DNA of 36,295 bases from Sedimentisphaerales bacterium (lineage in GTDB: Bacteria > Planctomycetota > Phycisphaerae > Sedimentisphaerales > Anaerobacaceae): contig JAFGDN010000043.1 of NCBI GenBank assembly GCA_016932095.1, forward strand, positions 1 through 36,295, written 5' to 3'. The notes below the pieces were generated by a model. The model was not told the DNA's origin. It saw only the letters and a program-made list of their open reading frames with translations, and did not search any database. Both the position numbers and the translations under genes were made by a program. Shown here piece by piece: positions 24,434 to 32,979 of the stretch; positions within the stretch are counted from its first letter, which is position 1, and the number at the start of each line of letters is the position of its first letter.

Positions 24434-25372
24434 ATGACCAAAGGAGAATTGACGGATAAAAAGCTTGAGGGGCTGGTTAATGAGATTATCGAGACCTATA
24501 AGGACGACTCGGGTATAAACTTCATCGACGCGACGAATCTGCCGGTGCGGGACAAGATTCTTGAAATTCTCGATTTGCTTTTTGAGGCGATTTTTCCCGG
24601 TTACACAGGCAAAAGGACAATAACAAAAACCAATATCAACTTTGTGGTCATAGACATCCTCTGCCATATATACACCGAGCTTTCCACACAAATAGAGCGG
24701 GCTTTAAAGTATCGATGCCGCATGGAAAACTGCGAAACGGGCGACTGTCGAAAGCTTGCCGAAGACGCGACGGTGCACCTGCTGACGCAATTGCCGAAAA
24801 TCCGGAAAATGCTGAAGGGCGACGTCGCGGCGGCCTTCGAGGGGGACCCGGCGGCAAAATCATACGAGGAGATAGTCATAAGCTATCCCTGCATAATAGC
24901 CATTGCGATATATCGCATCGCCCACGAGCTGTACATCAAGGAAGTTCCGTTGATTCCGCGTATTATGACCGAATGCGCTCATGCCAAAACCGGCATAGAC
25001 ATTCATCCCGGCGCAAGAATCGGCAGCAACTTTTTTATCGACCACGGCACGGGTGTGGTCATCGGCGAAACAAGCATCATCGGCAACAGCGTGAAAATCT
25101 ATCAGGGCACAACGCTGGGTGCGTTGAGTTTTCCGAAAGATGAGCGCGGCAGAATTATAAAGGGAGGCAAACGACACCCGACCATCGAGGACAACGTAAC
25201 GATTTACGCAGAGGCGACGATATTAGGCAATGTGACAATCGGCAAAGGCGCGGTCGTCGGCGGCAACGTATGGGTAAAAAAATCAGTGCCGCCAGGCGTT
25301 ACCGTTATGACGCCGAACGCCAAGCTGGTTTACGTCAAGAATAAGCACAGAAAGAAAAAGAGCCGCAAATGA
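24434..25372 (+). CDS. cysE: Serine O-acetyltransferase (EpsC-type)
   Basis: The product has 312 residues. It makes O-acetylserine from serine and acetyl-CoA for the preceding cysK. The C-terminal left-handed beta helix shows the hexapeptide repeats: GIDIHPGARIG, FFIDHGTGVVIGET, IGNSVKIYQGTTLGALS, and IEDNVTIYAEATILGNVTIG. An extended helical N-terminus (to about 190) matches the EpsC/NifP-like long form. The end overlaps the nadA start by four bases (ATGA), which suggests translational coupling. Confidence 0.93.
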   Translation: MTKGELTDKKLEGLVNEIIETYKDDSGINFIDATNLPVRDKILEILDLLFEAIFPGYTGKRTITKTNINFVVIDILCHIYTELSTQIERALKYRCRMENCETGDCRKLAEDATVHLLTQLPKIRKMLKGDVAAAFEGDPAAKSYEEIVISYPCIIAIAIYRIAHELYIKEVPLIPRIMTECAHAKTGIDIHPGARIGSNFFIDHGTGVVIGETSIIGNSVKIYQGTTLGALSFPKDERGRIIKGGKRHPTIEDNVTIYAEATILGNVTIGKGAVVGGNVWVKKSVPPGVTVMTPNAKLVYVKNKHRKKKSRK

Positions 25373-26325
25373 ACGTCCAGTTGTCGGAAAAAATTCAACA
25401 GTTGAAAAAGGAGCGGAACGCCATAATCCTCGCGCATAATTATCAGCCCGGAGAGATTCAGGATTTGGCGGATTTCACCGGGGACTCTCTGGCTTTGAGC
25501 GTAAAGGCGGCGGGAACCGAGGCGGACGTGATTGTTTTTTGCGGCGTTCGGTTTATGGCAGAGACGGCGGCTATTTTGTCGCCGGGCAAAACGGTGCTTT
25601 TGCCGGACAAGCACGCCGGCTGTCCCCTTGCGGATATGATAACCGCAGAACAGTTAAGGGAGCTGAAACGCAATCACCCCGACGCCGCGGCGGTTTGCTA
25701 CGTGAACAGCTCCGCAGAGGTCAAGGCGGAAAGCGATTATTGCTGCACAAGCTCCAATGCGATTGAGGTTGTCGAAAGTTTGCCCGGGAATAAGGAGATT
25801 ATTTTCGTGCCGGACCAGCATCTGGGGCGGTTTGTCAGCGAGAAGACGGGCCGTGAAATGATTTTATGGCCCGGCTATTGCGCGACGCATGCGGCGATTA
25901 CCGAGGACGATATAAAAAATGCCAGAACGGCATATCCGGACGCGGTCGTTATGGCTCACCCTGAATGCACCGAGCCGGTGAAAAAACTCAGCGACCAGAT
26001 TCTCAGCACGGGACAAATGCTCAAATACGCCAGACAAAGCGAAGCAAAGAGATTTATAGTGGCAACCGAAACTGGGATTATTCACACGCTAAAAAAAGAG
26101 AACCCCGGCAAAGAGTTCTTCCCTGCAAGCAAGCGGGCGGTTTGTCCGAATATGAAGCGGATTACTCTGGAGAAGGTGCTTTGGTCGCTTGAGGATATGC
26201 ACTATCAGGTTATTGTTCCTGAGCAAATAAGAACCAGGGCGAAAAACGCCCTCGACAGAATGGTTAAAGTTTTACCCGCCTCGCCCGACTCGCGTCAGGC
26301 AAGTCGAGGCGGGCCCACGAAGTAG
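25369..26325 (+). CDS. nadA: Quinolinate synthase NadA
   Basis: The product has 318 residues. It is an Fe-S enzyme that condenses iminoaspartate with dihydroxyacetone phosphate to quinolinate for NAD synthesis. Visible landmarks are AIILAHNYQPGEIQD, ALSVKAAGTEADVIVFCGVRFMAET with the first cluster Cys, HAGCPLADM, CYVNSSAEVKAESDYCCTSSNA, HPECTEPV with another cluster Cys, ATETGIIH and KRAVCPNMKRITL with the last. The three Cys ligand a [4Fe-4S] cluster, which explains the link to nifU/nifS. The last about 15 residues (from PASPDSRQ) are encoded by an inverted repeat. Nearby nadB and nadC are not in the window. Confidence 0.95.
   Translation: MNVQLSEKIQQLKKERNAIILAHNYQPGEIQDLADFTGDSLALSVKAAGTEADVIVFCGVRFMAETAAILSPGKTVLLPDKHAGCPLADMITAEQLRELKRNHPDAAAVCYVNSSAEVKAESDYCCTSSNAIEVVESLPGNKEIIFVPDQHLGRFVSEKTGREMILWPGYCATHAAITEDDIKNARTAYPDAVVMAHPECTEPVKKLSDQILSTGQMLKYARQSEAKRFIVATETGIIHTLKKENPGKEFFPASKRAVCPNMKRITLEKVLWSLEDMHYQVIVPEQIRTRAKNALDRMVKVLPASPDSRQASRGGPTK
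26275..26313. repeat. Inverted repeat inside the 3' end of nadA
   Basis: CCCGCCTCG at 26275-26283 and CGAGGCGGG at 26305-26313 form a perfect nine-base-pair stem with a 21-base centre. Further GACT/AGTC pairing is possible inside. It encodes most of the final residues of NadA and ends just before the stop. There is no T-run, so it is a palindromic repeat rather than a terminator, though it could stabilise mRNA between nadA and metY. Confidence 0.65.
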
Positions 26326-26339
26326 AAAGGACTTAAAAA

Positions 26340-27629
26340 ATGGGCGATGAAAGAAAGCTTCACCTGGAAACGCTTGCGCTTCACGCGGGCCAGCAGGTTG
26401 ATACGGACACCCGCAGCCGGGCAGTGCCTATTTACCAGACGTCCAGCTACGTTTTCAAAGACAGTTCTCACGCGGCAAACCTGTTCGCATTGAAGGAATT
26501 CGGGAACATTTACACCCGGCTGATGAACCCGACGACGGACGTTCTTGAGAAACGCCTGGCCGCTCTTGAAGGAGGCGTTGGAGGGCTTGCGTTAAGCTCG
26601 GGGCAATCGGCGATTTATGTGAGCATTTTCAATATCTGCGGGGCGGGCGGGCATATCATCGCGTCTAACTCTCTTTATGGCGGAACGGTTACGCTTTTCA
26701 GCCAGACGTTTCGCAAACTGGGCATCGAGGTAACGTTCGTTGACCCCCGGCAGCCGGAGAATTTCGCCAGGGCGATTAAGGAAAACAGCCGGCTGATTTA
26801 CATTGAAAGCATCGGCAATCCCAAAAACGATATTTTGCAATACGAAAAAATCGCTGAAATCGCCCACAAAAACGGAATGCCCGTGATATGTGATAACACC
26901 GTGGCAACGCCGATATTGTTTCGGCCGATTGAATACGGGATTGATATTGTGGTCCATAGCTGCACAAAGTTCATTGGCGGCCACGGCACGAGCATCGGCG
27001 GCGCAATTGTCGATTCGGGAAAATTCAACTGGGTCAACGGCAAATACCCAGAACTTACTGAGCCAGACACAAGTTATCACGGCGTCAAATACGTAGAGAA
27101 CTTCGGCAACCTCGCGTATATTCTAAAGGCGAGGGTGCAGTTCCTGCGGGATATGGGTCCCTGTATGTCGCCGTTTAACGCTTTTCTGTTTTTGCAGGGA
27201 ATCGAGACCTTGCATTTGCGTATGCCGCGACATAGTGAGAACGCCTTAAAGCTGGCACAGTGGCTGGAAGGGCAAAAGAATATCGGCTGGGTAAACTACC
27301 CGGGATTGCCTTCTCATCCGGATTATAAATTGGCCAAAAAATATATGCCGACAGGCCAGGGCGCGATACTGGGCTTCGGCGTCAGGGGCGGCAAAGAAGC
27401 GGGCATAAAATTCATAAATTCGGTCAAACTCGCCAGCCACCTTGCCAATATCGGCGACAGCAAGACGCTCGTGATACATCCAGCCAGCACAACACATCAG
27501 CAGTTAAGCGAGGCAGAGCAGCTTGCCGCGGGCGTTACGCCCGATTACATCCGAGTATCAGTTGGCACTGAACATATTGATGATATAATAGCGGACTTTG
27601 AGCAGGCGCTTACCGCAAGTCAAAGGTAG
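26340..27629 (+). CDS. metY: O-acetylhomoserine sulfhydrylase (MetY-type)
   Basis: The product has 429 residues, typical for MetY. It is a PLP-dependent enzyme making homocysteine from O-acetylhomoserine and sulfide. Landmarks are [65 protein letters not shown], and [12 protein letters not shown] with PLP-binding K210. The C-terminal [11 protein letters not shown] and [10 protein letters not shown]-like end are standard. AAAGGA stands nine bases before the ATG. The nifU ATG begins five bases after its stop codon. It uses the sulfide-assimilation route alongside cysK. Confidence 0.94.
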   Translation: MGDERKLHLETLALHAGQQVDTDTRSRAVPIYQTSSYVFKDSSHAANLFALKEFGNIYTRLMNPTTDVLEKRLAALEGGVGGLALSSGQSAIYVSIFNICGAGGHIIASNSLYGGTVTLFSQTFRKLGIEVTFVDPRQPENFARAIKENSRLIYIESIGNPKNDILQYEKIAEIAHKNGMPVICDNTVATPILFRPIEYGIDIVVHSCTKFIGGHGTSIGGAIVDSGKFNWVNGKYPELTEPDTSYHGVKYVENFGNLAYILKARVQFLRDMGPCMSPFNAFLFLQGIETLHLRMPRHSENALKLAQWLEGQKNIGWVNYPGLPSHPDYKLAKKYMPTGQGAILGFGVRGGKEAGIKFINSVKLASHLANIGDSKTLVIHPASTTHQQLSEAEQLAAGVTPDYIRVSVGTEHIDDIIADFEQALTASQR

Positions 27630-27634
27630 CAATT

Positions 27635-28516
27635 ATGTGGGAATATACGGATAAGGTCAGAGACCACTTCTTCAATCCGCGAAACGTCGGGGAAATAGAG
27701 GATGCCGACGGCACAGGCGAGGTCGGGTCATTGGCGTGCGGAGATGCGTTGAAGCTGACGTTCAAGCTCGATGAGAATGGCAGAATCAAAGACGCCAGGT
27801 TCAAGACCTTCGGCTGCGCAAGCGCAATTGCCTCCTCATCGGTTCTAACCGAAATTATCAAGGGTATGACTCTCGAAGAGGCAGTGAAGGTAACAAACAG
27901 GGATATAGCCGATTATCTTGGAGGTCTGCCCGAACAGAAAATGCACTGCTCGGTTATGGGCAGAGAGGCGCTTGAAGCAGCAATTGAGAACTACAAAACC
28001 GGCGGCACAAAAAAACACGAGCTTGAAGGCAGGGTCGTCTGCGTCTGCTTCGGTGTTACTGAAAAGGAAATCGAAAGAGTCATTCACGAAAATGACCTGA
28101 CTACCGTCGAGCAGGTAACAAACTACTGCAAGGCGGGCGGCGGCTGCGGCGGCTGCAAGGGCGAAATCGAAAAAATCATCGAGCGAGTTCAGGGCCAAAA
28201 GGCAAAGGAGAAAATTGTGGCTGCACCTGCAAAAGGGCAAAAGCTTACCAATATTCATAAAATCCAGTTGATTCAACAGACAATTAACGAGCAAATCAGA
28301 CCAGCCCTTCGAGCCGACGGCGGCAATATCGAGCTGATAGATGTTGAAGGCAATAAGGTTATCGTTGCTTTCAGAGGTATGTGCGCCAAGTGTCATCTGG
28401 CGGAATTTACAATAAAAGACGTAGTTGAGGCCAAGCTGAGGGAATTTGTCAGCCCGGACCTTTATGTCGAGGAAGACAGGGAGTCGGCAGAACAGCCGCA
28501 TCATCACAGAGGTTAG
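27635..28516 (+). CDS. nifU: NifU-type Fe-S cluster scaffold
   Basis: The product has 293 residues with the full three-domain NifU architecture. The IscU-like N-terminal domain carries C35, C61 and C105. The middle BFD-like [2Fe-2S] domain has C136-V-C138 and CGGC (171-174). The C-terminal NifU domain has C250-A-K-C253, the C-x-x-C that holds a transient cluster. A basic linker joins the last two, and a His-rich tail ends the chain. It assembles and delivers clusters using sulfur from the NifS next door. No nitrogenase genes are present, so this is probably the general Fe-S system. Confidence 0.95.
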   Translation: MWEYTDKVRDHFFNPRNVGEIEDADGTGEVGSLACGDALKLTFKLDENGRIKDARFKTFGCASAIASSSVLTEIIKGMTLEEAVKVTNRDIADYLGGLPEQKMHCSVMGREALEAAIENYKTGGTKKHELEGRVVCVCFGVTEKEIERVIHENDLTTVEQVTNYCKAGGGCGGCKGEIEKIIERVQGQKAKEKIVAAPAKGQKLTNIHKIQLIQQTINEQIRPALRADGGNIELIDVEGNKVIVAFRGMCAKCHLAEFTIKDVVEAKLREFVSPDLYVEEDRESAEQPHHHRG

Positions 28517-28519
28517 CAG

Positions 28520-29677
28520 ATGAAAACAGTGTATTTCGATAATAACGCAACGACCAAGGTCGCCGATGAGGTGCTCGAAGATATTCAGCCGTATTTCAGC
28601 AAGCTTTACGGCAATCCTTCGAGTATGCACACCTTCGGCGGGCAGGTCGGAATTAAAATCCGTGAGGCGCGCGAGAAGATTGCCGTGCTTCTCGGCTGCA
28701 ACCCCGGCGAAATCATATTCACCGGCTGCGGCACCGAAAGCGACAACACAGCAATAAAAGGGACACTTGCCGCCTACCCGCAGAAACGAAAAGTCATCAC
28801 GACGAGAGTCGAACACCCTGCGGTCCTGGCTGTCTGCCGCGACCTTGAGAATCAGGGTTATACTATTGTTGAGCTTGGCGTGGACAAGAAAGGCCGTATG
28901 AATCTGTCTGAGCTTGAAAGCCAGCTCGACGACAATACCGCTATCGTTACGATTATGTTCGCCAATAACGAAACCGGCACGATATTCCCGGTGGAACGAA
29001 TCGCCGAAATGGTTACGGCCAGAGGCATTATATTTCACACCGACGCCGTCCAGGCGGTCGGTAAAATTCCGATAAATTTATCAAAAAGCAGTATCGACCT
29101 GTTGAGTTTATCGGGCCACAAGCTGCACGCGCCAAAAGGGGTCGGCATCCTGTATGTTCGCAAAGGCACCCGGCTTACGCCATTTATGCTGGGAGGTCAT
29201 CAGGAAGGCGGCCGGCGCGCCGGCACTGAAAATGTCCCGGGTATCATCGGCCTGGGTAAGGCCTGCGAATTAGCTATGAAAAACTTCGACGAGGAAAACA
29301 AAAGAGTAAAATACCTGCGCGACAAGCTCGAAAAGTCGATTCTCAAAAAATGCCCCGATTGTATGGTCAACGGCGATGCCGAAAATCGCCTGCCGAATAC
29401 GACCAATATCAGCTTCGAGTATATCGAGGGCGAGGCAATTCTGCTTATGCTCGATAAATTCGGAATCTGCGCAAGCTCCGGCTCTGCCTGCACGTCCGGC
29501 TCGCTTGAGCCGTCGCACGTTCTGCGGGCTATGGGCGTTCCCTTTACAGCCGCTCACGGCTCAATCCGTTTCAGTTTAAGCCGATACAATACCGAAGACG
29601 AAATCGACTACACCGTCGAAAAAATCCCTCCCATCATCGCCCGCCTCCGTGAACTTTCCCCCTTCGTGGCAAAATAA
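28520..29677 (+). CDS. nifS: Cysteine desulfurase NifS
   Basis: The product has 385 residues. It removes sulfur from cysteine with PLP for NifU. Landmarks are YFDNNATTKV, GNPSSMH, FTGCGTESDN, HTDAVQAVGKIPI, SLSGHKLHAPKG with K201 as the PLP lysine, and SSGSACTSGS with the persulfide C324. It begins three bases after the nifU stop. It is the last gene of the Rrf2-led operon, as a poorly spaced small protein gene follows. Confidence 0.96.
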   Translation: MKTVYFDNNATTKVADEVLEDIQPYFSKLYGNPSSMHTFGGQVGIKIREAREKIAVLLGCNPGEIIFTGCGTESDNTAIKGTLAAYPQKRKVITTRVEHPAVLAVCRDLENQGYTIVELGVDKKGRMNLSELESQLDDNTAIVTIMFANNETGTIFPVERIAEMVTARGIIFHTDAVQAVGKIPINLSKSSIDLLSLSGHKLHAPKGVGILYVRKGTRLTPFMLGGHQEGGRRAGTENVPGIIGLGKACELAMKNFDEENKRVKYLRDKLEKSILKKCPDCMVNGDAENRLPNTTNISFEYIEGEAILLMLDKFGICASSGSACTSGSLEPSHVLRAMGVPFTAAHGSIRFSLSRYNTEDEIDYTVEKIPPIIARLRELSPFVAK

Positions 29678-29683
29678 TTTGGT

Positions 29684-30178
29684 ATGCGAATTAAAAATAA
29701 ATTAACTTTAATAGTGTTAGTGGTGATTGGGACAGGTTGTGTCTTCTGGCTTTCATATTATGCCTTTAAATTTTTCAACGAGATAGCAGAGAGAACACGT
29801 TATTCTTCCGCTATGTCCTGGTTAAACGCCGCAATACGTGAAGAGTTAGACGATTATTATACAGCAAAGGGGCAATACCCGTCGCAGTTATCTGATTTAA
29901 CGATACCTTTTCCGGGAGACGGCGCAAAACCGGAAATGCTGAATAACTTTAAATATGTAACCGACGATTCTTATTATGAAATAACCTGGGAAGTTCGATA
30001 CGGCAGCAGTATAGACAATTATAAAGAGCACGTAGCTAAAGGGAAAATGATTTTCACTGAATATTATATAAATGGGCAGTTACACAGCAGAACAGACTTT
30101 GGTGAGGGCGAGGCAATTCCAAAATCTAAATTCAAAGACGGCAACGCTGTTTCAAAAGAAAAATATGGCAACAACTAA
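29684..30178 (+). CDS. Membrane-anchored hypothetical protein, pseudopilin-like layout
   Basis: The product has 164 residues. One N-terminal hydrophobic helix (LTLIVLVVIGTGCVFWLSYY, about 8-27) is followed by a helix, then LDDYYTAKGQYPSQLSDL, a motif resembling that of minor pseudopilins, and a C-terminal Lys-rich segment. There is no prepilin peptidase site. No ribosome site is clear. It starts six bases after nifS and ends overlapping the convergent DUF2283 gene by four bases. AT-rich codons unlike nifS suggest a different history. The function is unknown. Confidence 0.5.
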   Translation: MRIKNKLTLIVLVVIGTGCVFWLSYYAFKFFNEIAERTRYSSAMSWLNAAIREELDDYYTAKGQYPSQLSDLTIPFPGDGAKPEMLNNFKYVTDDSYYEITWEVRYGSSIDNYKEHVAKGKMIFTEYYINGQLHSRTDFGEGEAIPKSKFKDGNAVSKEKYGNN

Positions 30179-30393
30179 GCCGTGAGCGTTTGAATCTGCG
30201 TAGGCAATTTGGTCATAGTTAATATTTTCAGGTCGAGCTTTTTGCTGGCGTTGTCGATGTCAATGCCGACAAGATTCCCTTTTGCATCATAGTCAAGAAC
30301 AATTCCTTCAGAGGCCTCTTTGCTTTCGACGGTCGGCTTGTCGGATAGCTCTATGTACAGCGAATCGGTTTCTGGATAATAGTTCAGCTTCAT
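30175..30393 (-). CDS. DUF2283 domain protein
   Basis: The product has 72 residues. The DUF2283 pattern is clear: MKLNYYPETDSLYIELSDKP, then EGIVLDYDAKGNLVGIDIDNA, then a helix SKKLDL. These small proteins are often found beside a second small protein and are suspected antitoxins; biochemical function is not established. Its start overlaps the end of the upstream 79-residue gene by four bases (ATGA), so the two are coupled. Confidence 0.85.
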   Translation of the reverse strand: MKLNYYPETDSLYIELSDKPTVESKEASEGIVLDYDAKGNLVGIDIDNASKKLDLKILTMTKLPTQIQTLTA

Positions 30394-30629
30394 ATTTTGA
30401 AATTCCTATCTGTAAAAGCGTTGTGTATTGTTTTTTTATCGTCAAGAGTTACAACCCGCAGCACCCGGCTTTCTAATTCTTCGATAATACCCCAGAACCG
30501 ATAGCGGTTATTTTCCTGTCTTTCGACCTTAAGCGGGTTTTCCAATACTGAGACACACCATTTCTTTTTGATATATGGTCGCTTTCGCAACACCTCTTTT
30601 TCAAAGTACTCTGTGTATTTGTATTCCAT
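30390..30629 (-). CDS. Small DUF2283-partner protein (possible toxin)
   Basis: The product has 79 residues. The sequence KYTEYFEKEVLRKRPYIKKKWC, NPLKVERQENNRYRFWGII and RVLRVVTLDDKKTIHNAF matches the unnamed family that regularly precedes DUF2283. The compact fold with RYRFWG and RVLRVVTL strands resembles the BrnT/DUF4258-type ribonuclease-like toxins, which is inference. The toxin-first, antitoxin-second order also occurs in BrnTA. It starts 150 bases from the Ycf46-like gene in the opposite direction. Confidence 0.7.
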   Translation of the reverse strand: MEYKYTEYFEKEVLRKRPYIKKKWCVSVLENPLKVERQENNRYRFWGIIEELESRVLRVVTLDDKKTIHNAFTDRNFKI

Positions 30630-30787
30630 AAATCCATTCTACACTTTTTTATGAAACAAGGCGACCCTAATTTACCGAGGAAATCCCAAAACTGGCAAAA
30701 GAAAGGGCTGTTTGACTTTGCAAGTCGGGGGAAGATTTGATATAAGAATTGCGATGTTGAATAGAAGGAGGCCGACGTATTAGGCCG

Positions 30788-32269
30788 TTGAACGAAGAAA
30801 TAATGCTGCTGATAAAGTCCAAGTACGCGGTCATATTTCTTGAGACCGTGGATGAGGAGTACGTCCTTAGCCAGCTTGCCCAGATTGCCAGGGAGTGGAA
30901 GTTTTCATATTTCGAGTGGTCGGTGACGGAGGGGCTTTGCAGGGACCACAAAGAGGGCAGCTACTATCAGACAAAAGAGCCGGGATTTATGCTTAGAACG
31001 ATACTTTCATTTCTCGGGCCGATACTGTCCTCCGGCGAACCAGGGCTTTTTGTGCTCAAGGACTTTGAACGTTATCTTGATGACGCGGTTGTGCTGCGGT
31101 TATTCAAGGATTTCGTCAATAAAATCAGAAATACGTGGCATACGGTGATTATTGTCGCCTCGACATACAAACTGCCGCAGGACCTTGAACCATACACCGC
31201 TTATATAATCGGCGGATACCCGGCTGAGGAGGAAATAAGTAATATCATAAGAGAAACCGTCAGCGAGCTTTACAGGAATAATCCGCAGATTAAAATTTCT
31301 CTGACCGCTGATGAAATTAAAAAGATTGCAAAGACGTTTAACGGCCTGTCGGTTCAGCAGATAAGAAACGTCCTGAGCGAGTGCGTCCTGGACGACAACA
31401 ATCTGGATATTAACGACCTGCCGAGGATTGAGAACTGCAAAAAGAAAATCTTCGACAGGGAGGGAGTGCTGGAGTTCTGTTTGTCCGAAAGCAGAGAAAA
31501 CATTGCCGATTTCGACAATCTAAAGAGATGGCTGGCGGAAAGAAAACACGCATTTCATATTGCCGCCGGACTGCCTCCGCCAAAGGGCGTTCTTATGATG
31601 GGCGTGCAGGGCTGCGGCAAGAGCTTGGCGATAAAGGTCGTGGCGAGGGAATTGAATCTGCCGCTGTATCGGCTGGATTTGACGAAACTTTACAGCAAAT
31701 ACATAGGCCAGACCGAAGAGAACCTGCGCAAAGCACTTAAAATCGTCGAGAAGCTGTCGCCGATGTGCCTGTGGATTGACGAAATTGAGAAATGCTTTGC
31801 CGCATCCGACGGCGAGATTGACGGCGGCGTTTCGCAGCGGATTTTGGGAACGTTTCTAACCTGGATGCAGGAACGACTGGGCGGCTGCTTTATGGCAGCT
31901 ACCGCCAACAACATATATATGCTTCCTCCTGAGTTTTTGCGAAAGGGCAGGTTCGACGAAATATTCTTCGTCGATTTGCCTAACGAGGAATTACGCAGTG
32001 GAATCTTCGCGATTCATCTGGCCAAACGGGGGCTTAAGCCCGAAGAGTTTGATTGCGGGCTTTTAGCGAAGGAATCCGCTGATTTCAACGGCGCCGAGAT
32101 TGAGCAGGCGGTAATATCGGCGCTTTATCGCGCGACAAGCAAGAAAGAACCGATTACGACCGAACACATTATCGAGCAGTTGCACTCTACTAAGCCGCTG
32201 GCAGTGGTAAAGCAGGAGGACGTCGCTATGCTCCGCAACTGGGCGAAGGACCGGACGATTTCGGCGTAA
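30788..32269 (+). CDS. Ycf46-like AAA ATPase
   Basis: The product has 493 residues as started at TTG 30788. The N-terminal half (to about 235) is an NTPase-like/helical region: SKYAVIFLETVDEEYVLSQL, GLFVLKDFERYL. A AAA core follows with Walker A GVQGCGKS (272-279), YSKYIGQTEENLRKAL, Walker B MCLWIDEIEK (D331, E332), the sensor-1 MAATANN and the arginine region LRKGRFDE. Ycf46 homologues occur in cyanobacteria and other phyla; a role in photosynthesis or carbon handling is reported in cyanobacteria, while elsewhere it is unknown. The start is uncertain: AAGGAGG (30765-30771) lies seven bases before an in-frame ATT (30779) and sixteen before the TTG. Confidence 0.85.
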   Translation: MNEEIMLLIKSKYAVIFLETVDEEYVLSQLAQIAREWKFSYFEWSVTEGLCRDHKEGSYYQTKEPGFMLRTILSFLGPILSSGEPGLFVLKDFERYLDDAVVLRLFKDFVNKIRNTWHTVIIVASTYKLPQDLEPYTAYIIGGYPAEEEISNIIRETVSELYRNNPQIKISLTADEIKKIAKTFNGLSVQQIRNVLSECVLDDNNLDINDLPRIENCKKKIFDREGVLEFCLSESRENIADFDNLKRWLAERKHAFHIAAGLPPPKGVLMMGVQGCGKSLAIKVVARELNLPLYRLDLTKLYSKYIGQTEENLRKALKIVEKLSPMCLWIDEIEKCFAASDGEIDGGVSQRILGTFLTWMQERLGGCFMAATANNIYMLPPEFLRKGRFDEIFFVDLPNEELRSGIFAIHLAKRGLKPEEFDCGLLAKESADFNGAEIEQAVISALYRATSKKEPITTEHIIEQLHSTKPLAVVKQEDVAMLRNWAKDRTISA

Positions 32270-32306
32270 GACCATATTTCCCAACGGTTTCGCCTTGGGT
32301 AACAAT

Positions 32307-32924
32307 CTACGGGACCTTTAGAAATACAGGTATATAACCGCCCTGCTGAAGCATTTCTATGAGGTGCAAAGCAATGAAAATCCATATAAACCACATCCCG
32401 TTGGCAAGATTCTTAAGGAAAACGTCGGCATTTATTTTGTTCTGGTCGTCTCTCTTATATAATGAGAATCTGGGCAAAAATCGCGGAGTGCGTCTCATAT
32501 AATCAAGATACGTCTGGCCGAACGTTTCCGTCATCTTTTTTTCTTCCGCGAGAATCGTTATAGGATAGTAAGCTATGTAAAAAATGACCAGCGCTGAAAG
32601 AACAAGAAGATTTTCCGACGCCAGGCCGATACCTATCGCGCCTATCAAGCTGAAAAGGTATAAAGGATTCCTCGTTATTGAATAGGGGCCTTCCGTGATA
32701 AGCTCTCGTCTTTTGTAACCGCCGATGTATAATAACGCCCATAACCGGCCGACGCTGCAAATTGTGAGCAGAAATAAGCCGGAGGTCTCAAATACTATAT
32801 CTATGACGCCGTTCTGACTAAAAGAGTGTGTAGAGAAAATCGCCAATAGCATTATAAAAATAGTCATTATTCTCGTCGCGGCTATACGAAAATCGGCGAT
32901 TCTGGTTATGATTTGTTTCCACAT
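32307..32924 (-). CDS. Isoprenylcysteine carboxyl methyltransferase (ICMT/Ste14)-like membrane methyltransferase
   Basis: The product has 205 residues with about five membrane helices. The conserved ICMT/PEMT signature is visible: ITEGPYSITRNPLYLFSLIG, EEKKMTETFGQTYLDYMRRT and PRFLPRF. The Arg-Asn-Pro-Leu-Tyr motif and the Glu-Glu pair form the SAM pocket in family structures. It resembles the C-terminal domain of the larger protein next door (HPLYLGNF, PRFKLW), so both probably act on similar lipids. It lies 55 bases downstream of that gene. The substrate is unknown. Confidence 0.8.
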   Translation of the reverse strand: MWKQIITRIADFRIAATRIMTIFIMLLAIFSTHSFSQNGVIDIVFETSGLFLLTICSVGRLWALLYIGGYKRRELITEGPYSITRNPLYLFSLIGAIGIGLASENLLVLSALVIFYIAYYPITILAEEKKMTETFGQTYLDYMRRTPRFLPRFSLYKRDDQNKINADVFLKNLANGMWFIWIFIALHLIEMLQQGGYIPVFLKVP

Positions 32925-32979
32925 TGTAAGTTTATTTTAGCTTTTAGTTCTCTTCCGGTTTTGTTTAAAAAGACAGAGT

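Noticed and set aside
26275-26313. Rho-independent terminator at the nadA end
   Set aside because: No T-run follows the stem, and metY starts 15 bases after the nadA stop, so termination here is unlikely.
27845-29038. A 397-codon open frame on the minus strand opposite nifU and nifS
   Set aside because: It is an antisense shadow of two strongly conserved genes; its product has no domain features.
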